Notes: generated by a model from the letters alone, not told the origin. Shown: positions 18,030 through 26,936, counted from the first letter of the stretch. The stretch is DNA of 64,000 nt from Hyphomicrobiales bacterium (GCA_900469625.1 UBXV01000022.1:62001-126000); one strand, 5' to 3'. A program made the numbers and translations.

Positions 18030-19328
18030 TTAACGGGTGAGCGGTCGCTTCGGGGGCGCGACGATGCGATCCGAGGTGCCTTCGGCAAGCAGGCGAAGCA
18101 TTTGCGAGGTCGCCGCTTCCCGTTGCGGATCGCGGCCTGCCGCATAGGCAAGCGGAAGAGGAACACGAGTGTCAGGCGCGATGCCCTTTCCTTCCAGTCG
18201 GACATCGTCGTCGATTACGGCATCGGAGACGGCAATCTCAAGCAGGCTGTCGTCAGGCAGAACATAGGCGCGGCCTGCCAGCAGTGCGCCGGCGGTCTTT
18301 TCGCCGACAAGCGGAATGCCGTTGATCCTGAGCGCATAGGCGAAAAGCTCCAGGCCGCTGCGCGTGCCCTCGTCGATCAGCGCCACGACCGGACCGCGCC
18401 AGCGAACATTGGCGAGCGTCGCCTGTCCATGTCGCGGAATCAGCCTGAACGAAGGCGTATCGCCGAGGAAGATCTCGGCGGCGTCGGCTGCCCCACCGCC
18501 CCAGCGGCCGCGTAGATCGACGACAATGCCATCGACGTCGGAAAGACGCCCGGCCGCGATCTCCCGCGCCACGATATCAAGCCCGTCTCGCGTGGACAGC
18601 GTCCAGAACCTGACATAGCCGATCCTGCGGCCATCCTTTTCGCTGACGGCGATGCTGCTTTCGATCGCCTTTTCGAAGGTCGGCAGCGGGCGCAGCCATT
18701 CGACCGCAACCTTGACGACGATCGGCGTCGCATCGGGGGTGCGCCGCAAGCGTATGTCGACCGTCTGTCCGGCCTTGCCCTGAAACGAAGCGATCTCCCG
18801 ATAGGGCAATCCGTCGACAGCGATGATCTCATCGCCCATCAGCAGCCCCGCCGTCGCCGCCGGTGAACCGTCATAGACATCGCTGACGAAGCGCTTTTCG
18901 CCGATCATTTCCGTGACCATGCCGATGCCGGGATAGGTCACGTCCCCTTCGGGCGGAAACAGACGTCGCAGATCGTTGCGGATGGCGAAGCGAAAGATGT
19001 CGCTGAGTTCGAAGTAGGCGATGGTGTCCTGCTTGAACCGGCCGTTGTGAGACGCACGGAGGCTTGCCAGTGCTGCCTCGATCGCGGCATCGACACGCAG
19101 GGTCGAGCCCGGCGAGGACAGTGGCGGCGTCGCCGCATCGATTGTCTTTTTCGCCGTTGCGTTGAAGCGCTGGAGCGCGGTTTCGTCATGAAATTCGGCA
19201 TTGACCAACGCGATCGCGCGATCGAACACCGCGTCGCCCGATCGCGGCAGATCTGCCGCGAGCGCGCCCGCCGACATCAGCGCCAAGAGGAGCGCCGACT
19301 GGAATGCAGGGGAGATCGCTTTGCGCAC
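18030..19328 (-). CDS. S41-family (C-terminal processing protease-like) peptidase, exported
   Basis: The 432-residue protein has a signal peptide ending in AGALA (about residue 24), a PDZ domain (GSPAATAGLLMGDEIIAVDG, about 154-173) and a tail-specific protease domain with YVRFWTLSTRDG, VVDLRGRWGGG, the catalytic Ser324 in EGTRSGLELFAYAL and Lys344 in GEKTAG. This is the Ser-Lys dyad of S41 proteases, so it should cleave proteins in the periplasm. Length fits the family. It converges with the decarboxylase gene and has no evident partner. The upstream neighbour on the same strand is the FliN-like gene, 150 bases away. Confidence 0.87.
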   Translation of the reverse strand: MRKAISPAFQSALLLALMSAGALAADLPRSGDAVFDRAIALVNAEFHDETALQRFNATAKKTIDAATPPLSSPGSTLRVDAAIEAALASLRASHNGRFKQDTIAYFELSDIFRFAIRNDLRRLFPPEGDVTYPGIGMVTEMIGEKRFVSDVYDGSPAATAGLLMGDEIIAVDGLPYREIASFQGKAGQTVDIRLRRTPDATPIVVKVAVEWLRPLPTFEKAIESSIAVSEKDGRRIGYVRFWTLSTRDGLDIVAREIAAGRLSDVDGIVVDLRGRWGGGAADAAEIFLGDTPSFRLIPRHGQATLANVRWRGPVVALIDEGTRSGLELFAYALRINGIPLVGEKTAGALLAGRAYVLPDDSLLEIAVSDAVIDDDVRLEGKGIAPDTRVPLPLAYAAGRDPQREAATSQMLRLLAEGTSDRIVAPPKRPLTR

Positions 19329-19478
19329 CGGCGGCCTTTCGGTTCGTTTCCGCGCATTATGGTTTCAAGCGCGGCGAAGACGAGGCCATGCGACACAAGA
19401 TTGCGTGATCGCCTGATGCGAGGTGTTCGGCAGGCGTCGGAAAGTCCGTGAGCCTGGCACCGACGCGGGCGCCGTCGG

Positions 19479-19805
19479 CTACCGGCGGCGGCCGTGGGAA
19501 ATCTCGACGATCTTGACGCCGATAGCTGTCTTGGATTCGTTGAAAACGATCTCGCCACGCCCAATGACCGTGCCATTGACCTTGAGGTCGACCGGATCGC
19601 CGAAATTGGCGTCGAGATCGATGTGGTCGTCCTTATGCAGCTTGGACAATTGGGCCACCGTCAACCGGCTACGGCCCAGAACGGCTTCGATGACGAGCGG
19701 AATACCCTGTACCGCGTATTCCCCGATCGGAGCCGTCTCCTGCGGAACGGGGCCGGTTTCGATTTCCGGCACGCCATTGTACAAATTTTCGTTCATCATC
19801 ATCAT
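19479..19805 (-). CDS. FliN / SpoA-domain protein (orphan)
   Basis: The 108-residue protein has a short variable N-terminus, then a complete SpoA domain: IPLVIEAVLGRSRLTVAQL, then LDANFGDPVDLKVNGTVIG and RGEIVFNESKTAIGVKIVEI. FliN proteins form the flagellar motor switch ring, and relatives (SctQ) build the sorting platform of type III secretion. No flagellar or secretion genes surround it, so it is either a stray switch-ring paralog or works with the small membrane protein encoded 154 bases upstream. Four ATG codons run in tandem at the start (19805-19794), so the exact start is uncertain. Confidence 0.8.
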   Translation of the reverse strand: MMMMNENLYNGVPEIETGPVPQETAPIGEYAVQGIPLVIEAVLGRSRLTVAQLSKLHKDDHIDLDANFGDPVDLKVNGTVIGRGEIVFNESKTAIGVKIVEISHGRRR

Positions 19806-19958
19806 TCACCGCCCAAACACTGGTTTACAAGTCCTTAACGAAAGGGTTGCGCCAGTTCGCCATCTCAAGCAATGGCGCCTGGCGGGGTCGTGTCCCGGCG
19901 GCTCGCGTGAAGGTTAATGCTTGATTAACATCCACAAACACGGCCGTCGAAACGCGCC

Positions 19959-20315
19959 CTAGAGTGTCATTGCGGACCAACTTCCTTCGCGCTTCTCGAA
20001 CCCGATCGCCCGACTGCCGTCCGGCAATCTGTCACCGAGTCGCACGACATAGACATAGCCGCCATAGACCATCAGTCCGCGATCCCCGTCGCTGTAGACA
20101 ATTTCGAACGTCGGAGGGCTTGTGGCAATCATGCCTTTTGAAGGGTCGGCCTGCGGCGCGAACTCAACGACAGGTTCGCTCCACGGCAAACCTGGCATCT
20201 GCGCGACGTAATAGATGGCGGCGAGCGCCGACAGGCTGCAAATGGATATAGCGGCAATCTGCGATGAGATGCCGTTCGGTCGTCCGGCATTCGGGTGAAG
20301 GGTTGCGGCGCTCAT
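19959..20315 (-). CDS. small single-pass membrane protein, function unknown
   Basis: A 118-residue protein with one hydrophobic segment (IAAISICSLSALAAIYYVAQ, about residues 20-39) and a C-terminal domain ending YVVRLGDRLPDGSRAIGF. The last part loosely recalls the periplasmic homology-region domain of GspC/PilP-like proteins (L-G-D-x-L-P-D-G), but the similarity is too weak to name it. It is on the same strand as the FliN-like gene downstream. The combination hints at a trans-envelope assembly role, which is speculative. Confidence 0.6.
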   Translation of the reverse strand: MSAATLHPNAGRPNGISSQIAAISICSLSALAAIYYVAQMPGLPWSEPVVEFAPQADPSKGMIATSPPTFEIVYSDGDRGLMVYGGYVYVVRLGDRLPDGSRAIGFEKREGSWSAMTL

Positions 20316-20585
20316 TTATGGGTCTCCAATGCAAATGCGTGGGGCTGGTTCGCGCTGAGTGCGTCATGTCGCAGGGGCCGCCGCCCGTCATATGGCGCGG
20401 GCAGCACGCCTCCCTCGCACGGCACCACCGCGCGACTCATTGATTTCAGCTCTCACCGGAAGCTTTCCATTCACCCTTCGCAAGAACAACACGAAGCGCT
20501 GCCGTTTCCACACTTTTTGCGACGAGCGGCAGGGGGCATAACAACGTCTGCTGGCGCAGGCTGCGGGCGGCAGTCCCGCAAAGCA

Positions 20586-20777
20586 TCATCCGGATGGCTT
20601 CGGCGGTGAATGCATCGCCTCAAGCATCTTGGCCCATTCGCGATAGAGAAGCGCTGCCTCGGATGAGATCTGGTGCGCCTCTAAGACCTTGTCCGTGACG
20701 GCCTCGACCCATTCGCCGGGTCCATGAGGCTCCAGTACCACAGCATCGTCGCCGAGATCGATTTGTTCCATTTTCAT
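20586..20777 (-). CDS. 63-residue acidic protein coupled to the metallophosphoesterase
   Basis: The frame starts at ATG 20777, which overlaps the TGA of the upstream metallophosphoesterase gene (ATGA), and is preceded by GTGAGGA, so translation is probably coupled. The product (MKMEQIDLGDDAVVLEPHG..., ending PPKPSG) is acidic and largely helical by eye, with no known motif, signal or membrane segment. No family was recognised. The coupling argues that it functions with the larger protein, perhaps as partner or inhibitor. Confidence 0.6.
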   Translation of the reverse strand: MKMEQIDLGDDAVVLEPHGPGEWVEAVTDKVLEAHQISSEAALLYREWAKMLEAMHSPPKPSG

Positions 20778-23230
20778 TCCTCACCGTTCGATGCGCCGCC
20801 GGTCCCCTTGTCGTCGTCCTCTTCGGGAAACTCGAGCGACTTGATGATGGCGTAGATGGCTGCGTGGGCCAGGCCACGGACAATCAGGATCTGCTCCGTC
20901 AGCTCCTTGTCCATCGGCTCCAATAGCCTGGCCACCCGGGTGCCGTCCGCCGTCGATGCGAAACAGGCGACGCCGATGCACGCCCAGGGCGGCGGCCGAT
21001 CGGTCCGCGCATAGGCTGGGTGACAGATGGGGATCGCCAGGATGTTGTGCATTTCAAAGACATGTTCGCCGGGTGCGGGCGCGTAGGGGATCGGTTCGAT
21101 AAGGTGCGATCGCCTCTGTTTGACCCAGGGAACAATGCGGCCCTGGCGGAACGCTACCCCCGCGATCCCGCGTCCGAGTGGAACGAGAAAGTCGCCGGCA
21201 AGCGGCTCAGTGGTCCAGGAGCGCCGAGCAAGGAACGGGCGTAGCCCTGTCTCCTGGCTGTCGTAGACGAAGAATTCGATACTGCGGTTCTCACCGTCTG
21301 CACGTCGGCTGAGCAGCCGCTCCGTTTCTTCGGCAAAAAGCTCGAAATATCGCGCGATCCGTGCCGGCCACCGCGATGCACAGGACGTTCGCCCAGACAG
21401 CGCATTCAGGATGGCGTGGCGCTGGTCAATGACCTCGGTGCGGATGGTCAGGCTTTCCGGCGTCGAGGGGGGCTCCCATAAAACCCTGTACTGATAACCG
21501 ACGAGCGGCTTTTCGATGCGAAACGTGCACGTCCCGGTATCCAACTGATAGCTCAGTGAGCTCGCCTCGTGCAGCGTCATGCCTGTATCGACGTGGAGTT
21601 TGACGTCTGACTGGAATTTCGCGTCGCCATTCGCGTCCAGTTCGTAGGCGGGATAATTGTCCGGCGCGAGGCATTGCAGGTAGGGTCGAACATCGCGCAA
21701 CGAGTCCGGGAGCTGGAGGTGAATGTCCAACACGTCGATGGGATGGGGCACGCGGAAACCGACGTATTCCTTGTCCCAAACGTCATTCTCCGGCCCCTTG
21801 CGCTCGATGCATTCCCACCGCGTCATGTTGAAATTGTTGGCGCAGGCATAGCGCACCCGGTAGTTCATGCCACCGTTGCGCAAACTGTCGTCTGGCAAAT
21901 CGACGATGAAATTTCGGCTGTGTTCACCCCGTGACGTCGGCGCGCTCGCCGGGGACATCGTCATCTTTACCCCGGGGCTGCTGAAGGTTCGGTCAGGTTT
22001 GAACAACGCATCGACAAACCAGCCATCCCTTGCCACTTTGACACTGTGCGTACGGTGATGAAACTGGGTTGGATCGTTTGTCGTCAGCCCCTCCAATGTC
22101 GACTCGATGACCAGGTCACCGGTCTCGGTAATGCGATAATGCTGGGTTCTCGTCCGGCAATGCAGCGAGTGGCGCTCACGTGCCCGAATCGACGCCCGGC
22201 GCTTGGTGGTCGTCAGAGGCTCGCGGTAGATCGTGTATCGTTTCTGCCGGTTCGGCGTCGCTCCACCACCGTAGCGGAAGCTCTCGACTTCGATCTGCCC
22301 GTTCGCGGCAACCGTGATGAGATTGAAACAGTTTCCTTCCGCATCGTTCTCTGTTTCGAGCGCTCCGCATCCTGCCGAAACGACCGCCATCGTATGGCCG
22401 GTCTCGTCCGATGGAGACAGGTCGAGGCGCGCGAACTGCGCGACATGGTGGTGCCCGTGCAAGACGATGTCGAAGCGGTGTTCGCTCAAGATGCTCAGGA
22501 CCGTTCCTGCATTGTGCAGTACCATAAGCGGCTCCGATCCGAGTATCCGGCCCGCCTTGGCAAATGCGATCGGCAGCACATGGTGGTGAATGACCGCTAT
22601 GCGAAGAAAATAGGGATCCGTGATGGCTCTCAGTTCGGCTTGAAGCGCCTCGAGTTCACGATCGTCGACCCGTCCGGTGGCAAAGCTGATCCGTTTTCCA
22701 ACCGAGTTGGAATCCAGCGTTGCGACAAGAACCTTGTTTATACCCGTTTGATTGACGAGCGGCTTTTTGGGCGCGTTCGGCAGGTGCGCCGCGAACGATG
22801 ATCCGCCAACGAGATCGCGTTTCAAGCCGTCCAGAAGGCCGATAGTGGGTTTGGGATCGCTTCTATAGAACTCGGTGAACCCGAGCGGCTCTCCGAAATC
22901 CCGCATCGCAATTGCTTCTGCTTCGCTCGTATCGTCGTTGTAGAAAATCCGCTCGAACCAGTCCTTTCGCCGGCCCCACCAGCCGCCAGATTTAACGTCG
23001 TGGTTTCCTGGCACGACAATCAACTTGGCATTCATCCCCTCAGCAAAGCTCCGCAACTCACACTTTGCGGCCAGCAACTGGATGGGTGAGGGATGGTCGA
23101 CCATATCACCGGAGACGATCAGCAGCTCCGGCTTGGACCGCTTGATCTCATCCTTGACCGCGCGCCAAAGCGCGATGTTGAATTTTTCGCCGAAATGCAG
23201 GTCGGATAGATGCGCGATGCGGATCGTCAC
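20774..23230 (-). CDS. calcineurin-like metallophosphoesterase with C-terminal GAF-like domain
   Basis: About 818 residues from GTG 23230 (GTG followed by TIRIAHLSDLH; AGGGGA upstream). The N-terminal domain has all metallophosphoesterase motifs: D10-x-H12 in HLSDLHFG, SGDMVD, PGNHD (76-78), IHHHVLP, and HGHHHV. The middle (about 340-600) is a beta-rich region of unknown type. The C-terminal about 190 residues resemble a GAF domain: YFELFAEETERLL, then PLGRGIAGVAFRQGRIV and ILAIPICHPAY, with PWACIGVACFAS. Such a layout suggests a phosphodiesterase or nuclease whose activity is gated by a bound small molecule. No signal peptide. The substrate is unknown, and it does not resemble the neighbouring catabolic genes. 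Confidence 0.82.
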   Translation of the reverse strand: MTIRIAHLSDLHFGEKFNIALWRAVKDEIKRSKPELLIVSGDMVDHPSPIQLLAAKCELRSFAEGMNAKLIVVPGNHDVKSGGWWGRRKDWFERIFYNDDTSEAEAIAMRDFGEPLGFTEFYRSDPKPTIGLLDGLKRDLVGGSSFAAHLPNAPKKPLVNQTGINKVLVATLDSNSVGKRISFATGRVDDRELEALQAELRAITDPYFLRIAVIHHHVLPIAFAKAGRILGSEPLMVLHNAGTVLSILSEHRFDIVLHGHHHVAQFARLDLSPSDETGHTMAVVSAGCGALETENDAEGNCFNLITVAANGQIEVESFRYGGGATPNRQKRYTIYREPLTTTKRRASIRARERHSLHCRTRTQHYRITETGDLVIESTLEGLTTNDPTQFHHRTHSVKVARDGWFVDALFKPDRTFSSPGVKMTMSPASAPTSRGEHSRNFIVDLPDDSLRNGGMNYRVRYACANNFNMTRWECIERKGPENDVWDKEYVGFRVPHPIDVLDIHLQLPDSLRDVRPYLQCLAPDNYPAYELDANGDAKFQSDVKLHVDTGMTLHEASSLSYQLDTGTCTFRIEKPLVGYQYRVLWEPPSTPESLTIRTEVIDQRHAILNALSGRTSCASRWPARIARYFELFAEETERLLSRRADGENRSIEFFVYDSQETGLRPFLARRSWTTEPLAGDFLVPLGRGIAGVAFRQGRIVPWVKQRRSHLIEPIPYAPAPGEHVFEMHNILAIPICHPAYARTDRPPPWACIGVACFASTADGTRVARLLEPMDKELTEQILIVRGLAHAAIYAIIKSLEFPEEDDDKGTGGASNGEE

Positions 23231-23542
23231 GGCGGCCGTCCCCTGTTCCCTCCGCGAATCTAAACCACGGCACAATCAACCCCTAGTCATCAATTCGGGT
23301 GACGAACCCCGGCTGGTTGAGTGGTGGCAAGCGTTCCGGTCGCGACTTCCTGAACGCATTTTTCCCGTCGGCGGGATTGCTGCGGCGCAGCCAAGGCTCG
23401 CCTGGTCGTCCCTCTGCCTAAAATGAGGGGCGAACCGTGCTTTCGGCGCGATAGCGCCAATCATCGAAGGCGCACGTGCCCTGCAGCTGGAGGCGAACGG
23501 ATTTTTCCCGCCGGGAGGAAATGAGAACCAATCATTCCTTTA
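23231..23542. other. intergenic region, no supported gene
   Basis: About 310 bases between the divergently oriented phosphoesterase and binding-protein genes. No ORF here has a plausible start and product. The far end leads into the palindromic element at 23543 and an AT-rich promoter-like stretch. Confidence 0.5.
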
Positions 23543-23569
23543 GTCTACTAAATTAATAGACAAATATCC
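23543..23569. promoter_or_regulatory. palindromic element upstream of the sulfur-type binding-protein gene
   Basis: GTCTACTAAATTAATAGAC (23543-23561) is symmetric at 16 of 19 positions and is followed directly by AAATATCC. A related element followed by the same AAATATCC lies at 27019-27046. It is a likely operator or activator site shared by the two units. The regulator is not known. Confidence 0.6.
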
Positions 23570-23618
23570 AAGGGCAGGCCGGGATTGAAGGCTTGGCTTG
23601 AACCCGTGAGATGAAGGG

Positions 23619-24575
23619 ATGGGCAGAATGGGTATTCTTCGCAATAGAAAAGTCCTGGCGGCGGGCGCGTTGGCTGCCATGGTGTTTGCCGCGGGCGCAT
23701 CGTTGGCTACCGACGCCTTCGACCTCAGTCCGGAGCAGCCTAACCGGTTGCGCGTCGAAAAGAACGACAAACGGATCGCCGAGGTGCCCGCGGACTTTAA
23801 GTTCGTCAACGACGGTGCGCTGACGATCGGCATCAGCACCAGCGGCCATCTTCCTCTGCACGATTACGCATCCGACAGCAAAACGGTCATAGGCTATGAT
23901 GTCGATCTGGCGCAGGCGATCGCCGACAGTCTCGGGCGCGATCTGGAGCTGGTTTCCGTGGCGTGGGCGGACTGGCCGCTCGGATTGGTATCCGGCAAGT
24001 TCGATGCCGTCATTTCCAACGTGACCGTGACGGAGGAACGCAAGGAGAAGTTCGATTTCTCCACTTACCGCAAGGATGAACTCGGCTTTTACGTCAAGGC
24101 CGACAGCAAGATCCGGGCGATCAAGGCGCCAAAGGATATAGCCGGGCTGAAGGTGATCACCGACGCCGGAACCAATCAGGAAAAGATCCTGCTCGAATGG
24201 GATCGGCAGAATCTTGCCGCCGGCCTGTCGGCCGCCGAAGTGCAATATTACGACGATGATGCCGTCAAGGATCTGGCGGTGCAGTCGGGCCGGGCCGATG
24301 TGGTGTTCAGCGTCAATGCCACGCAAGCCTACTCGGCTGCTATCAACGGCAAGACAAAGCTCGTCGGTACCGTCAGCGGCGGTTGGCCGATCTCCGCCGA
24401 GATCGCCGTCACCACCCGCAAAGGCAGCGGTCTTGCCGAGCCGCTGACCGGTGTCGTCAACGACCTGATCGCCAGCGGCGACTATCGCAAGATCCTTGAA
24501 ACCTGGAAGCTCGGTCCCGAAGCGATCGAAAAGGCCCAGACCAACCCGCCGGGCCTGCCCAGGAGCGGTTCGTGA
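23619..24575 (+). CDS. ABC transporter substrate-binding protein, amino-acid family (SBP family 3)
   Basis: The 318-residue protein has a basic N-terminus and hydrophobic export segment (VLAAGALAAMVFAAGASLA), then the family 3 pattern: LTIGISTSGHLPLHDY, IGYDVDLAQAIADSLG, VSGKFDAVISNVTVTEERKE, and the ISAEIAVTTRKGSGL region. Family 3 proteins bind polar amino acids or cystine-like compounds. No permease or ATPase gene adjoins it. The next gene is a cystathionine beta-lyase homolog, so a sulfur amino acid such as cystine is a fair guess for the ligand. ATG 23628 is an alternative start. Confidence 0.86.
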   Translation: MGRMGILRNRKVLAAGALAAMVFAAGASLATDAFDLSPEQPNRLRVEKNDKRIAEVPADFKFVNDGALTIGISTSGHLPLHDYASDSKTVIGYDVDLAQAIADSLGRDLELVSVAWADWPLGLVSGKFDAVISNVTVTEERKEKFDFSTYRKDELGFYVKADSKIRAIKAPKDIAGLKVITDAGTNQEKILLEWDRQNLAAGLSAAEVQYYDDDAVKDLAVQSGRADVVFSVNATQAYSAAINGKTKLVGTVSGGWPISAEIAVTTRKGSGLAEPLTGVVNDLIASGDYRKILETWKLGPEAIEKAQTNPPGLPRSGS

Positions 24576-24598
24576 ACACGTAACCAATGGCGTGCGGG

Positions 24599-24619
24599 AC
24601 CGGCGCCGTGGGCGCCGGT
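24599..24619 (+). terminator. hairpin between binding-protein and lyase genes
   Basis: ACCGGCGCC (24599-24607) pairs perfectly with GGCGCCGGT (24611-24619) across a GTG loop and is followed by TTTTCG. It could be a weak terminator or an mRNA-protecting hairpin, since the next gene begins only 60 bases further and has no obvious promoter of its own. Confidence 0.65.
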
Positions 24620-24679
24620 TTTCGTATGCGTACCATCGAGAATAGCCGGGATCGCCCCGGCATTGAAGTGCAGGATTTC

Positions 24680-25870
24680 ATGAGCGACAACGACGACAGC
24701 CCGGCAAAACTGGGAACCAATACAAGGCTGCTGCGCGCGGGATACAATCCGTTCGACTATCATGGGTTCATCAACCCGCCGACGGTGCGTGCCTCCACTG
24801 TGCTCTTTCCCAACGCCAAGGCGATGGAAGGGCATGATCAAAAATATACCTATGGCACGCGCGGCACGCCGACGACGGATGCGCTTTGCGAGGCGATCAA
24901 CGAGTTGGAGGGAGCGGCGGGAACGCTTCTGGTGCCGTCGGGGCTGGCAGCGGTGACGCTCGCCTTTCTGGCGCTGCTGTCGCCGGGCGACCACGCGCTG
25001 ATCGTTGATTCCGTCTACGGCAATGTGCGCCATTTCTGCGATACGATGCTGGCCCGCTTCGGCATCGAGGTGGAGTATTACGATCCCGCTATCGGTGCGG
25101 CGATTGAGACCCTGTTCAAACCCAACACAAGGCTCGTTCACCTTGAGGCGCCGGGCTCCAACACCTATGAGATGCAGGACGTGCCTGCAATCACCGCGGC
25201 CGCGCACCGTGTCGCAGCAGTTGTGACGATGGACAATGCCTGGGCGACGCCGCTGTTCTTCAGGCCGCTCGACTTCGGTGTCGACGTTTCCATCCAGGCG
25301 GCGACCAAATTTCCGACAGGCAATTCCGACATTCTGCTCGGAACGGTATCGGCCAATGCGAAGTATTGGCCACGGCTCAGGCATATGAATGGGGCGCTTG
25401 GCATCTGCGGTGCGCCAGACGATGCCTACCAGACGCTTCGCGGGTTGCGCACGATGGGCGTGCGCCTCGAACGCCACCAGAAAAGTGCGCTTGATATCGC
25501 CGAATGGCTGGAAACGCGCGACGATGTCGCCCGTGTCCTCTACCCCGCGCTTCCAAGCTTTCCCGGCCACGCGATCTGGAAGCGGGATTTCAAAGGCGCA
25601 AGCGGCGTCTTTTCCTTTGTGCTGAACGTTGCGCGTCAGGATGAGTTCAAGGCGAGGGCGCAGGCTTTCCTCGATGGACTGTCACTGTTCGGGCTCGGTT
25701 ACTCCTGGGGCGGGTTTGCGAGCCTTGCGCTCCATGTGGATCTCGCGGACCGGAAGGTTCTGGCAGCACCGAGCGAAGGGCCCTTGCTACGGCTTCATAT
25801 CGGGCTTGAAGATGTCGATGACCTCAAGGCCGATCTTGAGCGCGCTTTCGCGGCGGCCGCCTCCATCTGA
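24680..25870 (+). CDS. cystathionine beta-lyase-like PLP enzyme (Cys/Met metabolism family)
   Basis: The 396-residue protein belongs to the Cys/Met PLP-dependent family. Visible are YTYGTRGTPTTDAL (residues 57-70), VPSGLAA (85-91), the pyridine-contacting Asp185 in TMDNAWATP, and the Schiff-base Lys210 in SIQAATKFPTGNSD. The LGYSWGGFASLALHV stretch is typical of cystathionine beta-lyase (MetC/PatB-type). It would split a cystathionine- or cystine-like thioether into thiol, pyruvate and ammonia. ATG 24680 follows AGGA. It probably acts with the binding protein upstream on a sulfur amino acid. Confidence 0.87.
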   Translation: MSDNDDSPAKLGTNTRLLRAGYNPFDYHGFINPPTVRASTVLFPNAKAMEGHDQKYTYGTRGTPTTDALCEAINELEGAAGTLLVPSGLAAVTLAFLALLSPGDHALIVDSVYGNVRHFCDTMLARFGIEVEYYDPAIGAAIETLFKPNTRLVHLEAPGSNTYEMQDVPAITAAAHRVAAVVTMDNAWATPLFFRPLDFGVDVSIQAATKFPTGNSDILLGTVSANAKYWPRLRHMNGALGICGAPDDAYQTLRGLRTMGVRLERHQKSALDIAEWLETRDDVARVLYPALPSFPGHAIWKRDFKGASGVFSFVLNVARQDEFKARAQAFLDGLSLFGLGYSWGGFASLALHVDLADRKVLAAPSEGPLLRLHIGLEDVDDLKADLERAFAAAASI

Positions 25871-25919
25871 GCGGCCATCGCTTGTCTTGCCAAGGGCGTC
25901 TCCCTGTCATGGACCCCAG

Positions 25920-26549
25920 TCAGGGCAGGGGGATGGTCCCGGTGAAATGCGGCACTTCGTATCCGCGCTTGACGGCCGGCCGAAGCGCGATCCGCAGGTA
26001 CCAGGACTTTACATTCGGATAGTCGGAAAGGTTGATCTTGTGACGCTCGAAGCGTGACACCCACGGCCAGGTCGCGATGTCGGCGATCGAATAGTCGTCG
26101 ACAAGATACGCGCGGCCTTCAAGCCGGGCATCGAGCGTTTCATAGAGCCGTTGCGTGTCCCGCCGAAAGATGTCTTCGGCAAAGGGCGCCATGCCCGGGT
26201 TGTAGGTCAGGAAATTGTGGGCATGGCCGAGCGTCGGCGCGAAGCTGGCAGCCTGCCAGATCGACCACTCGATCGCGTGATGCCGTGCAATCCCGCTCGC
26301 TGGCAAAAGCCGACCGGTCCTGTCTGCGAGATAGAGCAGGATGGCGCCGGACTCAGACAGGGTGATGCCGGTCGCGTGGTCGATGATCGCCGGGATCTTG
26401 CCGCCGGGATTGATGGCGAGATAATCGTCAGAGAATTGCGCGCCACTTGTGATGTCGATCGCGTGCGCACGGTAATCGAGGTCGAACTCCTCAAGGGCGA
26501 TGGCAATCTTCAACCCGTTCGGCGTGATCCAGGTGTAAAAGTCGATCAT
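25920..26549 (-). CDS. glutathione S-transferase-like protein (YfcG/Ure2p group)
   Basis: The 209-residue protein has an N-terminal thioredoxin-fold domain with FYTWITPNGLKIAIALEE, the cis-proline region GGKIPAIID and the glutathione-binding ESGAILLYLADRTGRL, followed by the all-helical domain with YSIADIATWPWVSRFE (N-capping S-x-A-D). The T-x-N-x-x-K start is that of the YfcG-type (nu class) enzymes with disulfide-bond reductase activity. It is encoded 7 bases after the ArsR-type regulator gene on the same strand, so it is probably that regulator's partner in response to reactive sulfur or electrophiles. Confidence 0.88.
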   Translation of the reverse strand: MIDFYTWITPNGLKIAIALEEFDLDYRAHAIDITSGAQFSDDYLAINPGGKIPAIIDHATGITLSESGAILLYLADRTGRLLPASGIARHHAIEWSIWQAASFAPTLGHAHNFLTYNPGMAPFAEDIFRRDTQRLYETLDARLEGRAYLVDDYSIADIATWPWVSRFERHKINLSDYPNVKSWYLRIALRPAVKRGYEVPHFTGTIPLP

Positions 26550-26556
26550 CGGCCGA

Positions 26557-26925
26557 TCAATCGAACATCACTTCGTCGACCGGCAGCCGTGTGATGCCGA
26601 AGCGGCCCGTGACATCGTCGAGCCCGGCAAACATTTCGCGCAAGGTACGAACCACCGTTTCGACACGCGGGTCGGTGACCCTGTAGACGATTGCCTTGCC
26701 GTCGCGCTGCCCCTCGATGATGCCAGCCTCGCGCAATTCGGCCAGCTGTTGCGACAGGGTCGGCTGGCGAATGCCCAGCTCGATTTCCAGCGCCGAGACC
26801 GATGCTGGCGCCTCCATCAGATAGCAGACGATCGCCAGGCGATTGGCGTTTGCGATCAGTTTCAACAGTTCGCTGGCTTCGCCAACGCTGCGACAGACCT
26901 TTGTCGGTGCCGGTTTCGTCATCAT
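26557..26925 (-). CDS. ArsR-family winged-helix regulator
   Basis: The 122-residue protein has the ArsR fold: LLKLIANANRLAIVCYLME (helix 2-3), VSALEIELGIRQPTLSQQLAELREAGII (recognition helix region) and the wing DGKAIVYRVTDPRV. It has cysteines at 11 and 34. Cys34 sits where the persulfide sensors BigR/SqrR have their first conserved cysteine, but the second C-terminal one is absent, so the sensing pair, if any, differs. It forms a unit with the GST gene and is divergent from the SsuA-like/SsuD/TRAP operon, which it may control. Confidence 0.85.
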   Translation of the reverse strand: MMTKPAPTKVCRSVGEASELLKLIANANRLAIVCYLMEAPASVSALEIELGIRQPTLSQQLAELREAGIIEGQRDGKAIVYRVTDPRVETVVRTLREMFAGLDDVTGRFGITRLPVDEVMFD

Positions 26926-26936
26926 TGCCTCTTTCG

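Noticed and set aside
18500-20400. FliN-like and membrane protein genes as part of a flagellar or secretion cluster
   Set aside because: No other flagellar or secretion gene is visible within the window, so only the single domains are claimed.
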